Positions 35,286 through 45,926 of a stretch of DNA of 64,000 bases are shown here, in pieces. The notes below the pieces were generated by a model, which saw only the letters and a program-made list of their open reading frames with translations, did no database searches and was not told the origin of the DNA. This DNA is from Litorilituus sediminis (GTDB lineage: Bacteria; Pseudomonadota; Gammaproteobacteria; Enterobacterales; Alteromonadaceae), in contig NZ_CP034759.1 of the NCBI RefSeq assembly GCF_004295665.1, forward strand, positions 1,798,001 through 1,862,000, in the 5' to 3' direction. The position numbers were made by a program, and so were the translations under genes. Every line of letters begins with the position of its first letter. The first letter of the stretch is position 1.

Positions 35286-35671
35286 CGTCTTAATGCCACC
35301 CATCTATTAGTTTTAGCTTGTAAATGGGCAAGCATTAATAGCCCAGGAATTACCATGATTAAGCCGAGCTGCGTAGTAAACATAGCCTCAGCAATACCGC
35401 CACTAATGACCTCTTGTAAATTAAAGCCATTTTCTACCGACATACGAAAAAATGTTGTTAGCAAACCCGTAATTGTGCCCAGCAAACCGAGTAATGGCAG
35501 CGAAGCTAAAATGGTTCTAATACTTTTTAACCAATACTGAGTACGATCAAACCAAGTCTCGCTGACTTTATGCATAAAGCACAAATCCATCAGTAAGCCA
35601 TAACAAAACAATGCCACCAGTAATATTGCCCAGATAACGGCGCTTTCTAGCAAAAATGCGTATTCAGCCAT
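35282..35671 (-). CDS. exbB2: ExbB2-type MotA/TolQ/ExbB proton channel
   Basis: 129 aa, shorter than the usual 170-180 of ExbB2. Three membrane helices; core LPLLGLLGTITGLLTTF and the Thr/Gly-rich ISGGIAEAMFTTQLGLIMVIPGLL. Ribosome site GAGTAAGC precedes the ATG. Starts 14 nt after the ttpC stop. Confidence 0.92.
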   Translation of the reverse strand: MAEYAFLLESAVIWAILLVALFCYGLLMDLCFMHKVSETWFDRTQYWLKSIRTILASLPLLGLLGTITGLLTTFFRMSVENGFNLQEVISGGIAEAMFTTQLGLIMVIPGLLMLAHLQAKTNRWVALRR

Positions 35672-35685
35672 AATGCTTACTCCGC

Positions 35686-37044
35686 TTAGGCAAACGAGAT
35701 TTTACTTAACTTAATGGCATTGGCTTCAAGCTTGGCACAGTAACTTTTACTGCGCCTACTAAGCAATGCGCTTAAGATCAATGATGGTATCGCGACAATT
35801 AAACCTAACTCTGTCGTGATCAAGGCCTCGGAAATACCACCAGAAACAGTCGAGGCATCGCCAGTACCAAAAATGGTCATCATCATAAAGGTGCTGATCA
35901 TGCCTGAAACGGTTCCAAGTAAACCTAACAGCGGCGCTATCGCGGCACTGGTTGCTATCGCGCCAATAAAGCGCTCAGTTTTATGCTTATATTCAAGTAG
36001 ATAAGCTATCAATAAGTCATCGCGCTCTTGAGAAATAGGCGTCGACATAGCGATATCAAATAAGCCTTTTTGCGCCCCTTGGCTGGTCGCTGATAGCACG
36101 GCCAATTTCTCATGGGTTTGCGCTTTGCTAACCTCATCTTGATTGTTATTTAGATGTAAGATTTCTTTGATTTTTTCAGTCAAATTGACATCAATTGTTG
36201 GCAGTCTCACCAGCTGAATAGCTTTTGCCACAGAGACTACTAGCGATAGCACACCAAAGAAAAGTATAGGCAGCGCCCAAACACCGCCTGTTTTAATGTG
36301 CGCTAAAATGCCCTGCTGTTTATCTTTAAGTTTGTAAGCATTGCCTAAGGTTGGGTCAAATCGTAATGTACCTGAGCCCGAAGCCTGAATTGAGCCAAGC
36401 TCGGCAATGGCTTGCTCATCAAAAATATCAGCAAGAATACGTGGCTCAGCTATCAACTCTCGAGATACCGGCCCCCCTGATAATGCGCCAGCATCATAAG
36501 CCACTTCAACCGGTCCTATGGCAATAGTATTTACCTGCGCTATGCTGCCTTGCTCAGTAACGACATCCTGCACTTGCCAGCTTGGTGATAATCGCGCTAA
36601 TACTTGCTCTGACATATGTGACAAGGCATTGATATCAACCACTACCTCACCGTTTGCCTGAGTTAATTGCTCTGTTGGCAAATGACTTGCTTCAGCATAA
36701 CTGGTTAGTAATTGCTTTTGATAGTTGCTCTGAGTTGACCATTGCTGCAAACGCTTTTCTAGCTGAGCAACACTCATTAACTGTTCATCAGCAAAGCGTT
36801 GCAAAACTACTGCTTTTTCTCTTAATTCTTTTACTTGTTTTTGCTGCTTGGCAATATCTCGTGCCAGTGCGGTAGACTGTTTATTAACGCTTTTTTCAAC
36901 ATCCAAAAGCGCTTGCTTTGAGGTAGAAATTCTCGCTAGTAATTCTTCCACCAAGTTATCGTTAGCCTGTGCCTTAACCGTTAAGCTACTAATAACGAGT
37001 AATACCACAGTTAAGATACTCATTTTTACTTGATAAATTGCCAT
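35686..37044 (-). CDS. ttpC: TtpC-type MotA/TolQ/ExbB family protein
   Basis: 452 aa. Signal peptide about 1-27, a coiled-coil periplasmic region (about 35-115), then three membrane helices carrying an ExbB-like channel (LLGLLGTVSGMISTF; SGGISEALITTELGLIVAIPSL). TtpC is the extra component that TonB2 systems need. It starts overlapping the DUF3450 stop (TAATG). Confidence 0.92.
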   Translation of the reverse strand: MAIYQVKMSILTVVLLVISSLTVKAQANDNLVEELLARISTSKQALLDVEKSVNKQSTALARDIAKQQKQVKELREKAVVLQRFADEQLMSVAQLEKRLQQWSTQSNYQKQLLTSYAEASHLPTEQLTQANGEVVVDINALSHMSEQVLARLSPSWQVQDVVTEQGSIAQVNTIAIGPVEVAYDAGALSGGPVSRELIAEPRILADIFDEQAIAELGSIQASGSGTLRFDPTLGNAYKLKDKQQGILAHIKTGGVWALPILFFGVLSLVVSVAKAIQLVRLPTIDVNLTEKIKEILHLNNNQDEVSKAQTHEKLAVLSATSQGAQKGLFDIAMSTPISQERDDLLIAYLLEYKHKTERFIGAIATSAAIAPLLGLLGTVSGMISTFMMMTIFGTGDASTVSGGISEALITTELGLIVAIPSLILSALLSRRSKSYCAKLEANAIKLSKISFA

Positions 37045-37841
37045 TAGCTTACATCCTTCTTGCTAAGTATTTTTACAGGCAAGTCGATGAACTTCGCCGT
37101 AGTAGGTTTTTGCAAAATATCTCTAAGCTTTAATAAGTCATCAGCTAACAGCACTCTACCAAGCTCTGCTGAAGAGGCTTCATTGTGCCACCACTGCCAA
37201 CCTGTGTTATCAGCTCGGCCATAACCATAATGCAAACCATCGTCACTTACATACCAGCCTTGAGACACTCCTAAATACATTTGCGTAACCAATAAGTTTT
37301 TCTCTTGCCCTGCTTCAACGGGAATCGCCATTGAACCACGATTAAGAGCAATACGCTGATCAAACTCATTTACCATTTGATAAAGCGATAAAATACGCTC
37401 AAGCTTTTCGCTATCAGTTGCTCCCTCTTGACTAAGCAATAACAGCTTTTCTTGCCATTGTTCTTGTAGTGGTGGTGGTAAGCGCGTCAGTAACTTTTGA
37501 CAAAAAGCAGTGGCTTGCAAAATTTGCTTATTTACCACTTGTTGCTCTTGCTCTAAAACACTTTGTTGTTGGCTTAATTCAATTCGACGTTGATCAACGT
37601 CAGAGCGATCGGTATCGGCTTTTTTCAATAAATTGCTAAGTTCTTGCTGCTCAACAATTAGCAGGGATTGGGTTTGCTCAAGATATTGTTTTTTACTATT
37701 CCAATCTAGCTGGACTTTACCCTTTTGGCTTTCAATATCGAGCCATTGGCGCATTAACTCACTTAAATTATCTTGCGCATAACCTGTTGAAGATACGGCT
37801 AATGCAATAGCGCAGCATACTCCCTTATTCAGAACCTTCAT
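37044..37841 (-). CDS. DUF3450 periplasmic coiled-coil protein
   Basis: 265 aa from ATG 37841 (TAGGTG 6 nt upstream; an in-frame GTG two codons earlier is less likely). Signal peptide about 1-22 (GYAQ). Long coiled coil about 30-120, then a compact C-terminal domain (GVSQGWYVSDDGLHYGYG). DUF3450 proteins lead TonB2/TtpC operons in many marine gammaproteobacteria. First gene of the operon. Confidence 0.88.
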   Translation of the reverse strand: MKVLNKGVCCAIALAVSSTGYAQDNLSELMRQWLDIESQKGKVQLDWNSKKQYLEQTQSLLIVEQQELSNLLKKADTDRSDVDQRRIELSQQQSVLEQEQQVVNKQILQATAFCQKLLTRLPPPLQEQWQEKLLLLSQEGATDSEKLERILSLYQMVNEFDQRIALNRGSMAIPVEAGQEKNLLVTQMYLGVSQGWYVSDDGLHYGYGRADNTGWQWWHNEASSAELGRVLLADDLLKLRDILQKPTTAKFIDLPVKILSKKDVS

Positions 37842-37897
37842 AATCACCTAATAGTCAAAGTGGCTTAAATATAAAATGAATGTTCATGCAGATTAAC

Positions 37898-37912
37898 TGA
37901 TAATTATTCGTA
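37898..37912. promoter_or_regulatory. Weak Fur-like site upstream of the TonB2 operon
   Basis: TGATAATTATTCGTA matches 11 of 14 positions of the 7-1-7 Fur motif (TGATAAT-N-ATTATCA), 57 nt upstream of the DUF3450 start. Its position suits iron repression of a TonB operon. The right half is poor. Confidence 0.3.
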
Positions 37913-38037
37913 CAATCAAACAGCAATCTGAGCGAATTTGCCAATAGAAATGCTGCTAGACCGCAAAATGACAACGCTGTCAGCAATTATAGCCACACAT
38001 ATACCCAATCAGAATAACTTATAACCATATTGGCGAT

Positions 38038-40020
38038 TTAGTGTTGCAGTAATTGAGCTAAATGATCACGAATATCTTGATAGGCATGTTGCTGACATAA
38101 GCCAAAACCATCCATTTGCCTGACTTTATTACGTGTAAATAGTGGTGATGTCATACCTGCCAGAAAACGACAATAGCTTTCTGTGCTGATGGCTAAATGG
38201 GTTTTATCAGCAAGCGCATTTTTAAGCTTAGCTAGCGCTGACAAAATAATCTCATCACTAGGCCAAGCTAAGTTTTGCTTAATCCCTGTTAAGTTAATAG
38301 TCTGCCCCCGACAAACACTACAATGACAACATTGATAACTGCCCGATTGCTGCGTCATCTGTTGTTGAAAAGAGCTATCATCAAAATAACAGGCAAGATT
38401 AACGCTAAGGCAAGTTTTAAGCTGGAAAAAGTCAATTAAGTTGGCAATACGTGCAACTTCTTTACGCTCTTTATCAACAAAGTATTGGTGTAACTGCTTA
38501 CTTAACTCTTGCACTGCAATAGCATTCACTTGCACAGCATAAACATCAGTCATCGCCTTAGTTTCCAGCACGATTAGCTCTTGCTGCTGCAAATACTCAA
38601 GCGCGGTTATTACACGAGTGCGCTCGATACTGGTATCTTGTAATAGCTGAGTAAAATCCAAACTGCCCCATACTTTCTTAAAGGCAACGGCATTGAAAAC
38701 TCGTACTAAAAAATCTCGTCTATTGTCATCAAAACGCGCTAAAATTTGCTCAATAGGTTGTAAGAGCTTAATTTTAAAATCAGCGAAATAACTGTATTTT
38801 GCTTGAATAATACCGAGTAGTTCCAGTTGTACCAGCAAGGTCTTTAATGGCAGCTGTTTAATATTACTGTCATTGGCAAGCGCTAGTAACTGCATCTCCC
38901 ACAGAGCATTATTTTTCTGGCTCTCAATGCTTTCTAATACATAGGCTATACTGCTTTGCTCGGGCGTATCAGCATAGATAAAGTTTTCTAAGGTGGTTAA
39001 GCCATCTAAATTTGCCAAGGTAATACAATGTGATGGCAGGTTATCTCGCCCTGCGCGACCGATTTCTTGGCTGTAATTTTCAATTGATTTGGGCAAATCA
39101 TAATGAATAACAAAGCGAATATCGCTTTTATCTATGCCCATACCAAAAGCAATCGTGGCAACAATAATCTGACTCTTATTACTCATAAAGTCATGCTGAA
39201 TTTGCCCACGTGTTTCACTAGCAAAACCAGCGTGATAAGCACAGGCATTAACGCCATTTTCTTGTAAAAACTGCGCAACCTGCTCTGCCGTTTGCTGCAA
39301 GGTAACGTAAATAATACCACTGGCATGACCATGTAATTGAGTCATCTTGCTTATTTGCGCTAGTAATAGCGCTTTTTTATCCTGCTCAGCAACCGCGAGC
39401 GTGGTCAAATCTAAATTAGCGCGATAAAAGCCAGTTTGCACTATATGCTCAGGCTGAATGGCAAACTTTGCTGCCATATCTAATTTTACTTGCTTGGTTG
39501 CCGTTGCGGTTAGCAGTAACACCAAAGGAATATTTAATGCTTGGCAATATTGAGGCAGCTTTAAGTAGTCTGGCCTAAAGTTATGACCCCATTCAGAAAT
39601 ACAGTGCGCTTCATCCACCACTAACATAGAAATAGTGACAGTTTCGATAAAACGTCGAAAACGCTCATTCTTAAAACGCTCAACGGAAACCATAAGAATT
39701 TTCGTTTCACCAGCATGAACGCTTTGCATAACGGCTTGGCTTTGTTGCGGCGTTAAACTTGAATCAAGACAAGCCGCGGCAATACCTTTACTTTGCAGAA
39801 ATGCCAATTGATCTTTCATCAAAGCAATCAGCGGGGAAACAACTAACGTTAAATGCGGCAACTGTGTAGCAGTGAACTGATAGCACAGTGATTTACCCGA
39901 GCCAGTTGGAAATATAGCCAGTGTCGATTGCCCTTGCAGCAGCTGGCTAATCGCTTGCTCTTGCCCTGCACGAAAGCTATCAAAGCCAAAGTATTGTTGT
40001 AACGATTCCGATAAGTTCAT
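38038..40020 (-). CDS. recQ: RecQ-family ATP-dependent DNA helicase
   Basis: 660 aa. Superfamily 2 helicase motifs: FPTGSGKSLCYQ (Walker A), VVDEAHCISEWGHNFRPDY (DEAH), TATAT, FGMGIDKSDIRFVIHYDLPKSIENYSQEIGRAGRD split over motifs V-VI. A zinc-binding region near 540-570 (CYF, then QCCHCSVCRG). The C-terminal part does not look like the E. coli RecQ winged-helix/HRDC arrangement, so this may be a paralogous RecQ subtype. Unwinds DNA in repair or recombination. Single gene. Confidence 0.88.
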   Translation of the reverse strand: MNLSESLQQYFGFDSFRAGQEQAISQLLQGQSTLAIFPTGSGKSLCYQFTATQLPHLTLVVSPLIALMKDQLAFLQSKGIAAACLDSSLTPQQSQAVMQSVHAGETKILMVSVERFKNERFRRFIETVTISMLVVDEAHCISEWGHNFRPDYLKLPQYCQALNIPLVLLLTATATKQVKLDMAAKFAIQPEHIVQTGFYRANLDLTTLAVAEQDKKALLLAQISKMTQLHGHASGIIYVTLQQTAEQVAQFLQENGVNACAYHAGFASETRGQIQHDFMSNKSQIIVATIAFGMGIDKSDIRFVIHYDLPKSIENYSQEIGRAGRDNLPSHCITLANLDGLTTLENFIYADTPEQSSIAYVLESIESQKNNALWEMQLLALANDSNIKQLPLKTLLVQLELLGIIQAKYSYFADFKIKLLQPIEQILARFDDNRRDFLVRVFNAVAFKKVWGSLDFTQLLQDTSIERTRVITALEYLQQQELIVLETKAMTDVYAVQVNAIAVQELSKQLHQYFVDKERKEVARIANLIDFFQLKTCLSVNLACYFDDSSFQQQMTQQSGSYQCCHCSVCRGQTINLTGIKQNLAWPSDEIILSALAKLKNALADKTHLAISTESYCRFLAGMTSPLFTRNKVRQMDGFGLCQQHAYQDIRDHLAQLLQH

Positions 40021-40061
40021 TTTAGCTAAAAGCTCGTTGCCCCTTAGTTAACCGCTCTCTA

Positions 40062-41522
40062 TTAAGTGCCGCAAAAGGTATGATAATTTTCATCATTATC
40101 TAATGGCGCATCTTGGTATAAATGCGTATCAGCCAATTGACTATAAGGCTGCTTTAGCACCGCCAAAAATTGCTGTAATGCTGATAAATCCCCTGTTTCT
40201 TGGCTCTCTTTAAGAACAGCTTCAACATGATGATTTCTTGGGATCAGCAAAGGGTTATGCTTTTGCATGATTTTCTGGGCATTTTCTTTATCTGAACTTA
40301 CCCGTTTTAGCCAACGTGCAAACCACTCACCTAAACTTGCCTTAAGTTCATGATGAAGCTCTTCATCAACTAACGCCTTAGTTAATTTCACAAAGGTTTG
40401 CGTGTAATCTAGTCCTTGGCTTTCTAGGATTTCAATTAACTCGGTAATAAGTGCATTATCCTGCTCGGTTAACACGTCAATACCCAGCTTAGCCGCCATC
40501 ATCTCTAAATAGCCTTGCATCAGCTTTTGATGAAGCGAACTTAGTAAAGGTTGTAACAATTCCACCGCTTGTTGTTCATCGTCACTTACTAATGGCAGCA
40601 AGGTTTCAGCAAAGCGAGTCATATTCCACATCATAATGGTCATTTGCTCGCCAAAAGCATAGCGACCGTATTTATCAATCGAGCTAAACACAGTTTCACG
40701 ATGATAATTATTCATCATGGCACAAGGGCCAAAATCTATGGTTTCACCTGAAATGGCGGTGTTATCCGTATTCATTACGCCATGAATAAAGCCAACCCGC
40801 ATCCACGACAAAATCAGTGGAATTTGCTTTTCAGAAACGGCTGTGAAAAATGCTAATACCTGCTCTGACGTCAATTGTCCATCTTGCTCAGCTTTAATGC
40901 TTGGAAAGTGACGGTTAATAGCAAAATCAACCAACTTTGTTAGCGAGTCTACATCTTTGCGCATAGCAAAATACTGAAAAGTACCAACACGGATATGGCT
41001 TGAAGCAACACGAGTAACGATTGCACCTGGGTAGGGGCGCTCACGATAAACTTGCTCTCCCGTTGCTACCACAGCTAAGCAGCGCGTTGTTGGTACACCC
41101 AGCGCGTACATGGCTTCGCTCATTATAAACTCGCGCAGCGCAGGCCCTAACGCACAGCGACCATCCCCTTGGCGAGAAAAGCGAGTAATACCTGAGCCTT
41201 TTAACTGGACATCACGCACATTGCCGTTGATATCTTTTAGCTCACCCAGCAAATGCGCTCTGCCATCACCAAGCTGTGGATTAAAGTGACCAAATTGATG
41301 ACCAGAATAGGCTTGTGCTAAGGGTATTGCACCTTCAACGATTTTATTGCCAGAAAATATTTCGCCTAATAAAGTGTCATCTGATTGCGGATTAAAGCTA
41401 ATGTTTAACTCAGCCGCTAAAGCATCATTCCAAAGTAAAAGCTTCGGTGCTTTAACCGGCACAGGTAAGGTTTGCTGATAAAATGCTCCACCGAGCTGGT
41501 GATACTGCTGTAAAAATTGCAC
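40062..41522 (-). CDS. selO: SelO-family protein adenylyltransferase (YdiU)
   Basis: 486 aa, full length. Pseudokinase that transfers AMP from ATP to Ser/Thr/Tyr of proteins (AMPylation), linked to redox stress. Signatures: [40 protein letters not shown], and the metal/catalytic MNTDN...TIDFGPC. A conserved Cys sits 3 residues from the C-terminus, where eukaryotic SelO has selenocysteine. 12 nt downstream of the GST-like gene, so likely co-transcribed with it. Confidence 0.96.
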   Translation of the reverse strand: MQFLQQYHQLGGAFYQQTLPVPVKAPKLLLWNDALAAELNISFNPQSDDTLLGEIFSGNKIVEGAIPLAQAYSGHQFGHFNPQLGDGRAHLLGELKDINGNVRDVQLKGSGITRFSRQGDGRCALGPALREFIMSEAMYALGVPTTRCLAVVATGEQVYRERPYPGAIVTRVASSHIRVGTFQYFAMRKDVDSLTKLVDFAINRHFPSIKAEQDGQLTSEQVLAFFTAVSEKQIPLILSWMRVGFIHGVMNTDNTAISGETIDFGPCAMMNNYHRETVFSSIDKYGRYAFGEQMTIMMWNMTRFAETLLPLVSDDEQQAVELLQPLLSSLHQKLMQGYLEMMAAKLGIDVLTEQDNALITELIEILESQGLDYTQTFVKLTKALVDEELHHELKASLGEWFARWLKRVSSDKENAQKIMQKHNPLLIPRNHHVEAVLKESQETGDLSALQQFLAVLKQPYSQLADTHLYQDAPLDNDENYHTFCGT

Positions 41523-41534
41523 TAAGGATTCCTG

Positions 41535-42245
41535 TTAGTAAAAGGCTTTTTCGATACGCTGACAAAAGCGTACTAAATTATCGTAGCTTTGCGCTTTTTC
41601 GCTGAAACTATTGCTAATGTCGCTCGTAATAACTTGGCATAAAAATGAATAAGCAACTGCATCAAAAGAACAGACTTTATCGCCAAAAAAGAATTCTTTA
41701 TCGCTAAGTATTTGAGAAAGCGCTGCAAAACTTTTATCCGCTATGGCTAGAATTTCCGCCTTACTATGACGGCCTGTACCTTGACGATATAGCGTTTTTA
41801 ATACTGATTTTCTCAGCATATTTGGCACAAACCAACGTAAATAAACAGGGAGTTTACCAAAGAAGGCTTGTTTCACCTTAGGCCAACTCTCATCATTGAG
41901 CCAACGAGAATAAACAATACACCAATATAAGTTTTCATCGAGCGATTTAGTCAATAAATACGCTTGTGCTTTTTGTTCATCGGTTAACCAATCATCAAGC
42001 GTGACTTGATGGTGCTCTGTTAAGTAATCAAAAATGTGTTGTGAATCGGCAATAGTTTCTTTGCCATTAGTACCATCGACGGTAATAAAGGGTAATTTGC
42101 CTTTCGGAGACTGCTTTAAGTTGCTTGAGCGACCGATAGTTTGATACTCCAAGCCAGCCATGCGCAAAAAGGCATCCACTTTTACCACGAACGGACTTGG
42201 ATCAACTACACCTAAATTGGCGCCAAAACCATATAAAGTTATCAT
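41535..42245 (-). CDS. Glutathione S-transferase-like protein (FAXC/metaxin type)
   Basis: 236 aa. N-terminal thioredoxin-like GST domain (DPSPFVVKVDAFLRMAGLEY; SPKGKLPFI; ADSQHIFDYL) and an all-helical C-terminal domain with SFDAVAYSFLCQVI. The N-terminal catalytic Tyr/Ser/Cys position is not classical, which resembles the FAXC/metaxin-like branch. Cytosolic. It is the first gene of a probable GST-selO pair. Substrate unknown. Confidence 0.82.
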   Translation of the reverse strand: MITLYGFGANLGVVDPSPFVVKVDAFLRMAGLEYQTIGRSSNLKQSPKGKLPFITVDGTNGKETIADSQHIFDYLTEHHQVTLDDWLTDEQKAQAYLLTKSLDENLYWCIVYSRWLNDESWPKVKQAFFGKLPVYLRWFVPNMLRKSVLKTLYRQGTGRHSKAEILAIADKSFAALSQILSDKEFFFGDKVCSFDAVAYSFLCQVITSDISNSFSEKAQSYDNLVRFCQRIEKAFY

Positions 42246-42290
42246 TTACTCTTCCTTTAACAGAGCTAATCACACCTAAGTAATTAACTA

Positions 42291-42884
42291 TTAATTAGTG
42301 ACAGGACACGCTTCAACAGATTCGACAACGCCCTTTTGCTCAGTAACATAACATTCTTCTAATAAAGAGCAATAACAAACCTGCACAGTCAAATAGCCTC
42401 TTTCAGCATTTAACTTTGACCATAAAGACTCACTTAACTCGCCTCGATAAAGTTTGTAAAATACGAGCTTATCTTGGGCTGGTACTACAACATTATTCGT
42501 TGATGAGGTGACATAGCCACCTTTAGCAAGGCTTAAATTTTTAGGCGGGTTACTATTAAATTCTTTCAATTCAGTTGAGCAACAATCCTCTAAATAATCG
42601 AAGAAATTTACAGTAGACTTCCCTTTGTATTTATAGGTCACAGTTTTCACTAAGGCAGGGCCAACGCCACCATTCGTTAAATTAAATGATATAACCGGCT
42701 TATTAGTCTCTGGATCGACATTGCCAGTACCATATTGTAATAAAGGTAAAGTCATGGCTTTTACTTGCTGTTCGGCAGACTTAGCTTGCAAATAAGTTGC
42801 ATAAAATGATGCTGCAGAAATAAGCATGGCACAAAGTGCTAAAGTAAGGTTGAGCTTTTGTGAGGAGAATCCTGAGTCTGACAT
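42291..42884 (-). CDS. Hypothetical single-helix membrane protein
   Basis: 197 aa, not recognised. N-terminal membrane helix about 12-31, short coiled stretch, then a beta-rich extracytoplasmic domain (FNLTNGGVGPALVKTVTYKYKG) with several Cys (CCSTE, CYCSLLEEC, CPV). The GVGPA context is seen in small uncharacterised single-helix proteins. Start codon ATG at 42884. No operon partner is evident. Confidence 0.6.
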   Translation of the reverse strand: MSDSGFSSQKLNLTLALCAMLISAASFYATYLQAKSAEQQVKAMTLPLLQYGTGNVDPETNKPVISFNLTNGGVGPALVKTVTYKYKGKSTVNFFDYLEDCCSTELKEFNSNPPKNLSLAKGGYVTSSTNNVVVPAQDKLVFYKLYRGELSESLWSKLNAERGYLTVQVCYCSLLEECYVTEQKGVVESVEACPVTN

Positions 42885-42973
42885 TCCTGTGCCTTAATAG
42901 TTGTTGTTATCGATTTTCAAGATATGCTAGCTTAAGCTCAAAGCTAGCATATTTAGGGTATTGTCACAATCAA

Positions 42974-43342
42974 CTAACCGCGCGCGTCAGTGGCGGTAAT
43001 TTCTGCGGCAATCACAGATATTTCAACAAGTAGTGCTTCGCGTGCCATTTTAGCTGCAACACAAGCACGAGCTGGCGCATGACCTTCCGGAATCCAAGCA
43101 TCCCACACGGCATTCATCTCAGCAAAATAGCTCATATCTTTCACATAAATCGTTGCTGATAAGATATGCTCTCTATCACTACCTGCTTGCGTTAATAACG
43201 CATCCACTTTATCTAGCATGGTTTGTGTTTGTTCGGTAATATCTTTTGTGGCATCTTCTGCAACTTGACCACAGAGGTAAATGGTACCGTTATGCTTAAC
43301 GATACGGCTCATTCTTTGTTTTGTTTCTAGTCTTTCTATCAT
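42974..43342 (-). CDS. RidA/YjgF-family protein
   Basis: 122 aa from ATG 43342, with GGAG 8 nt upstream; the frame's earlier TTG is rejected. RidA proteins hydrolyse reactive enamine/imine intermediates. Conserved pieces: [15 protein letters not shown]-like helix ([14 protein letters not shown]), and [25 protein letters not shown] with the substrate-binding Arg. Belongs to the RidA superfamily, not necessarily the RidA type itself. Confidence 0.9.
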   Translation of the reverse strand: MIERLETKQRMSRIVKHNGTIYLCGQVAEDATKDITEQTQTMLDKVDALLTQAGSDREHILSATIYVKDMSYFAEMNAVWDAWIPEGHAPARACVAAKMAREALLVEISVIAAEITATDARG

Positions 43343-43372
43343 TTTATACTCCAATGTTTGAGAGTATTGTAA

Positions 43373-43409
43373 TAAAAAAAAAGCCCCACAAACAACTTGT
43401 GAGGCTTTT
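43373..43409 (-). terminator. Terminator of the DVUA0089-type PEP-CTERM gene
   Basis: Stem AAGCC-x-CACAA/TTGTG-x-GGCTT with one mismatch, followed on the minus strand by at least nine T. It starts 21 nt after the stop codon. Confidence 0.92.
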
Positions 43410-43430
43410 ATAATATGTATTGATTAGCTT

Positions 43431-44057
43431 TTATTTAGCAAATTTTTTTCTGCTTGCTAAACCAGCTAGCACTAAACCGAACAAAGCAATAGAGCTCGGC
43501 TCTGGTATATCAGTAGGCGTGGTATTATGACCAATACCACCAACATTTGCTAAGTTAGCCCCTGAGATATCAAATGCGTAAGCAGAAGTGCGAACATTAC
43601 CGCTCGCATCTACAAAACCTGAAGTATTTGAGTCTGACCATGTTCCTGTAACTAAATCTCCAGAAAGATAATCACTATTGTATTGAGTTAATACAGCAAA
43701 GTATGAACCTATATCTAAGGTAATAGAGATGAAAGCATCCCAAGAGTTACCACTTGAGATTGACTCTATGTTTGATGCATCATCGTCAGATGCTAACAAT
43801 ACGCTTGCAGTATCAAAAACAAATAGCTGACTATCAAAGCCACCGTCTAAGATAGTTGTGCCTGCAGCATTTACACCACCTGCATAACCCCAGCTTGTAA
43901 ATTCAACTAATGAATTGTCAGCAGTAACATCAAAGCTGATGTAAAAACGACTTTCATCATTATCAAAATTACCTGTGAAAGATTCTGTTGTTATCAAAGT
44001 AGCGTTAGCTGTTAAACTCATTACAAATACTAGCGCACCTAATATAGCTTTTTTCAT
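43431..44057 (-). CDS. DVUA0089-like PEP-CTERM protein
   Basis: 208 aa. Signal peptide about 1-19 (ANA), a beta-rich extracellular domain (SFTGNFDNDESRFYISFDV; Asp/Ser-rich turns), and a C-terminal PEP-CTERM signal (IPEPSSIALFGLVLAG... RKKFAK). Processing by an exosortase elsewhere is expected. It is preceded by AAGGAATAA as ribosome site and followed by a terminator: a stand-alone gene. Confidence 0.88.
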   Translation of the reverse strand: MKKAILGALVFVMSLTANATLITTESFTGNFDNDESRFYISFDVTADNSLVEFTSWGYAGGVNAAGTTILDGGFDSQLFVFDTASVLLASDDDASNIESISSGNSWDAFISITLDIGSYFAVLTQYNSDYLSGDLVTGTWSDSNTSGFVDASGNVRTSAYAFDISGANLANVGGIGHNTTPTDIPEPSSIALFGLVLAGLASRKKFAK

Positions 44058-44245
44058 TTATTTTTATTCCTTAAAAATTAAAAACTCCACAGGGATTAGC
44101 AAAAAACAAGCCAAAGACAAAAAGCACCAAAAAATCAACAACTTAAATGTTTTTAATTAAATAAAGTTCCAATACTGTAAAATAATCGGACAACTTATAA
44201 TCAGGATTAAACTTAGTTAAATATTCACTGCCTGATTCCTTAATT

Positions 44246-44276
44246 AAAAAGCCCCAAAACCTTTCGATATTGGGGC
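44246..44276 (-). terminator. Terminator of guaA
   Basis: 7-bp GC-rich stem (44251-44257 with 44270-44276) followed on the minus strand by TTTTTAATT. About 70 nt after the guaA stop. Confidence 0.85.
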
Positions 44277-44348
44277 CGAACTTCATTTCTATTCTACTAT
44301 CTAATTTAGAGAAAAATTCATCAATTTTTAGTAAAGCTCAGAATTAAA

Positions 44349-45926
44349 TTATTCCCACTCTATTGTCGCTGGCGGCTTGCCTGAAATATCGTAAACCACA
44401 CGAGAAATACCATCAATTTCATTAATAATACGGTTAGACACTAAGCCTAAGAAATCGTATGGCAAGTGCGCCCAATGAGCGGTCATAAAGTCGATAGTTT
44501 CTACTGCACGTAAACTTACTACCCAGTCATATTTACGACCATCACCCATTACGCCGACTGAACGTACTGGCAAGAATACCGTAAATGCTTGGCTTACCTT
44601 GTTGTACAAATCATGCTTGTGTAACTCTTCAATGAAAATAGCATCAGCACGACGTAATAAATCAGCGTATTCTTTTTTCACTTCACCTAAAATACGTACA
44701 CCTAAACCAGGGCCAGGGAATGGGTGACGGTAAAGCATATCGTACGGTAAACCTAGCTCTAAACCAATCTTACGTACTTCATCTTTAAATAACTCGCGAA
44801 GTGGCTCAACTAAGCCTAACTCCATATCTTCAGGCAAGCCACCAACATTATGGTGAGACTTAATAACATGTGCTTTACCTGTAGCTGATGCAGCTGATTC
44901 AATTACATCAGGGTAAATCGTACCTTGTGCTAACCACTTGGCGTTAGCCAGTTTACCAGCCTCTTCATCAAAGACTTCGACGAAAACATTACCTATGATC
45001 TTACGCTTTTTCTCAGGATCGTTTTCACCAGCTAGGCGATCTAGGAAACGCTGTTCAGCATTAACATGAACAATGTTTAAACCAAAATGGTCACCAAACA
45101 TTTCCATGACTTGCTTACCTTCATCTAAACGAAGTAAACCGTTATCAACAAAGACACAAGTAAGTTTATCACCAATGGCGCGGTGTAATAGCATAGCAAC
45201 AACAGATGAATCAACACCACCTGATAAGCCTAATACCACTTCATCGTCACCTACTTGTGCTTTCATTTTAGCAATAGCATCTTCAATGATGGATGCTGAT
45301 GTCCATAGCTTTTCACACTGACAAATATCAACAACAAAGTGCTCTAAAATACGCATACCTTGTTTAGTGTGCGTTACTTCTGGGTGGAATTGCACACCGT
45401 AGAATTGCTTCTCTTCATTAGCCATTGCTGCATAAGCACAGCTGTCTGTTTTAGCAACAGTAGTAAAGCCTGCCGGAATAGCAGAAACCTTATCGCCGTG
45501 GCTCATCCACACATCTAATAAAGCGTTGCCATTGGCACCGATATGATCTTCAATGTTTTTGAACAATTCAGATTTCGCTACCACTTCAACAGCTGCATAG
45601 CCAAACTCTTTATGCTCAGAGCTTTGCACCCCACCGCCAAGCTGTTCAGCCATAGTTTGCATGCCGTAACAAATACCTAAAACAGGTACATTGGCATTGA
45701 AAACATACTCAGGAGCACGAGGTGAATCAGCTTCTGTTACTGACTCAGGACCACCTGCTAGAATAATCCCGGTAGGATTAAATGCTTTGATTTGCTCTTC
45801 TGTTACATCCCAAGCCCATAGCTCACAGTAAACGCCAATTTCACGTACACGACGAGCAATAAGCTGAGTGTATTGAGAACCAAAATCTAATATCAGTATG
45901 CGGTGATCATGAATGTCTTTATTCAC
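44349..45926 (-). CDS. guaA: GMP synthase (glutamine-hydrolysing)
   Basis: 525 aa, full length. Converts XMP to GMP using ATP and glutamine. N-terminal class I amidotransferase with nucleophile in GICYGMQ and His/Glu in QFHPEV. ATP-pyrophosphatase domain with LSGGVDSS (about 232), then a C-terminal dimerisation domain ending KPPATIEWE. Follows guaB after an unusually long 351-nt spacer. Confidence 0.99.
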   Translation of the reverse strand: MNKDIHDHRILILDFGSQYTQLIARRVREIGVYCELWAWDVTEEQIKAFNPTGIILAGGPESVTEADSPRAPEYVFNANVPVLGICYGMQTMAEQLGGGVQSSEHKEFGYAAVEVVAKSELFKNIEDHIGANGNALLDVWMSHGDKVSAIPAGFTTVAKTDSCAYAAMANEEKQFYGVQFHPEVTHTKQGMRILEHFVVDICQCEKLWTSASIIEDAIAKMKAQVGDDEVVLGLSGGVDSSVVAMLLHRAIGDKLTCVFVDNGLLRLDEGKQVMEMFGDHFGLNIVHVNAEQRFLDRLAGENDPEKKRKIIGNVFVEVFDEEAGKLANAKWLAQGTIYPDVIESAASATGKAHVIKSHHNVGGLPEDMELGLVEPLRELFKDEVRKIGLELGLPYDMLYRHPFPGPGLGVRILGEVKKEYADLLRRADAIFIEELHKHDLYNKVSQAFTVFLPVRSVGVMGDGRKYDWVVSLRAVETIDFMTAHWAHLPYDFLGLVSNRIINEIDGISRVVYDISGKPPATIEWE

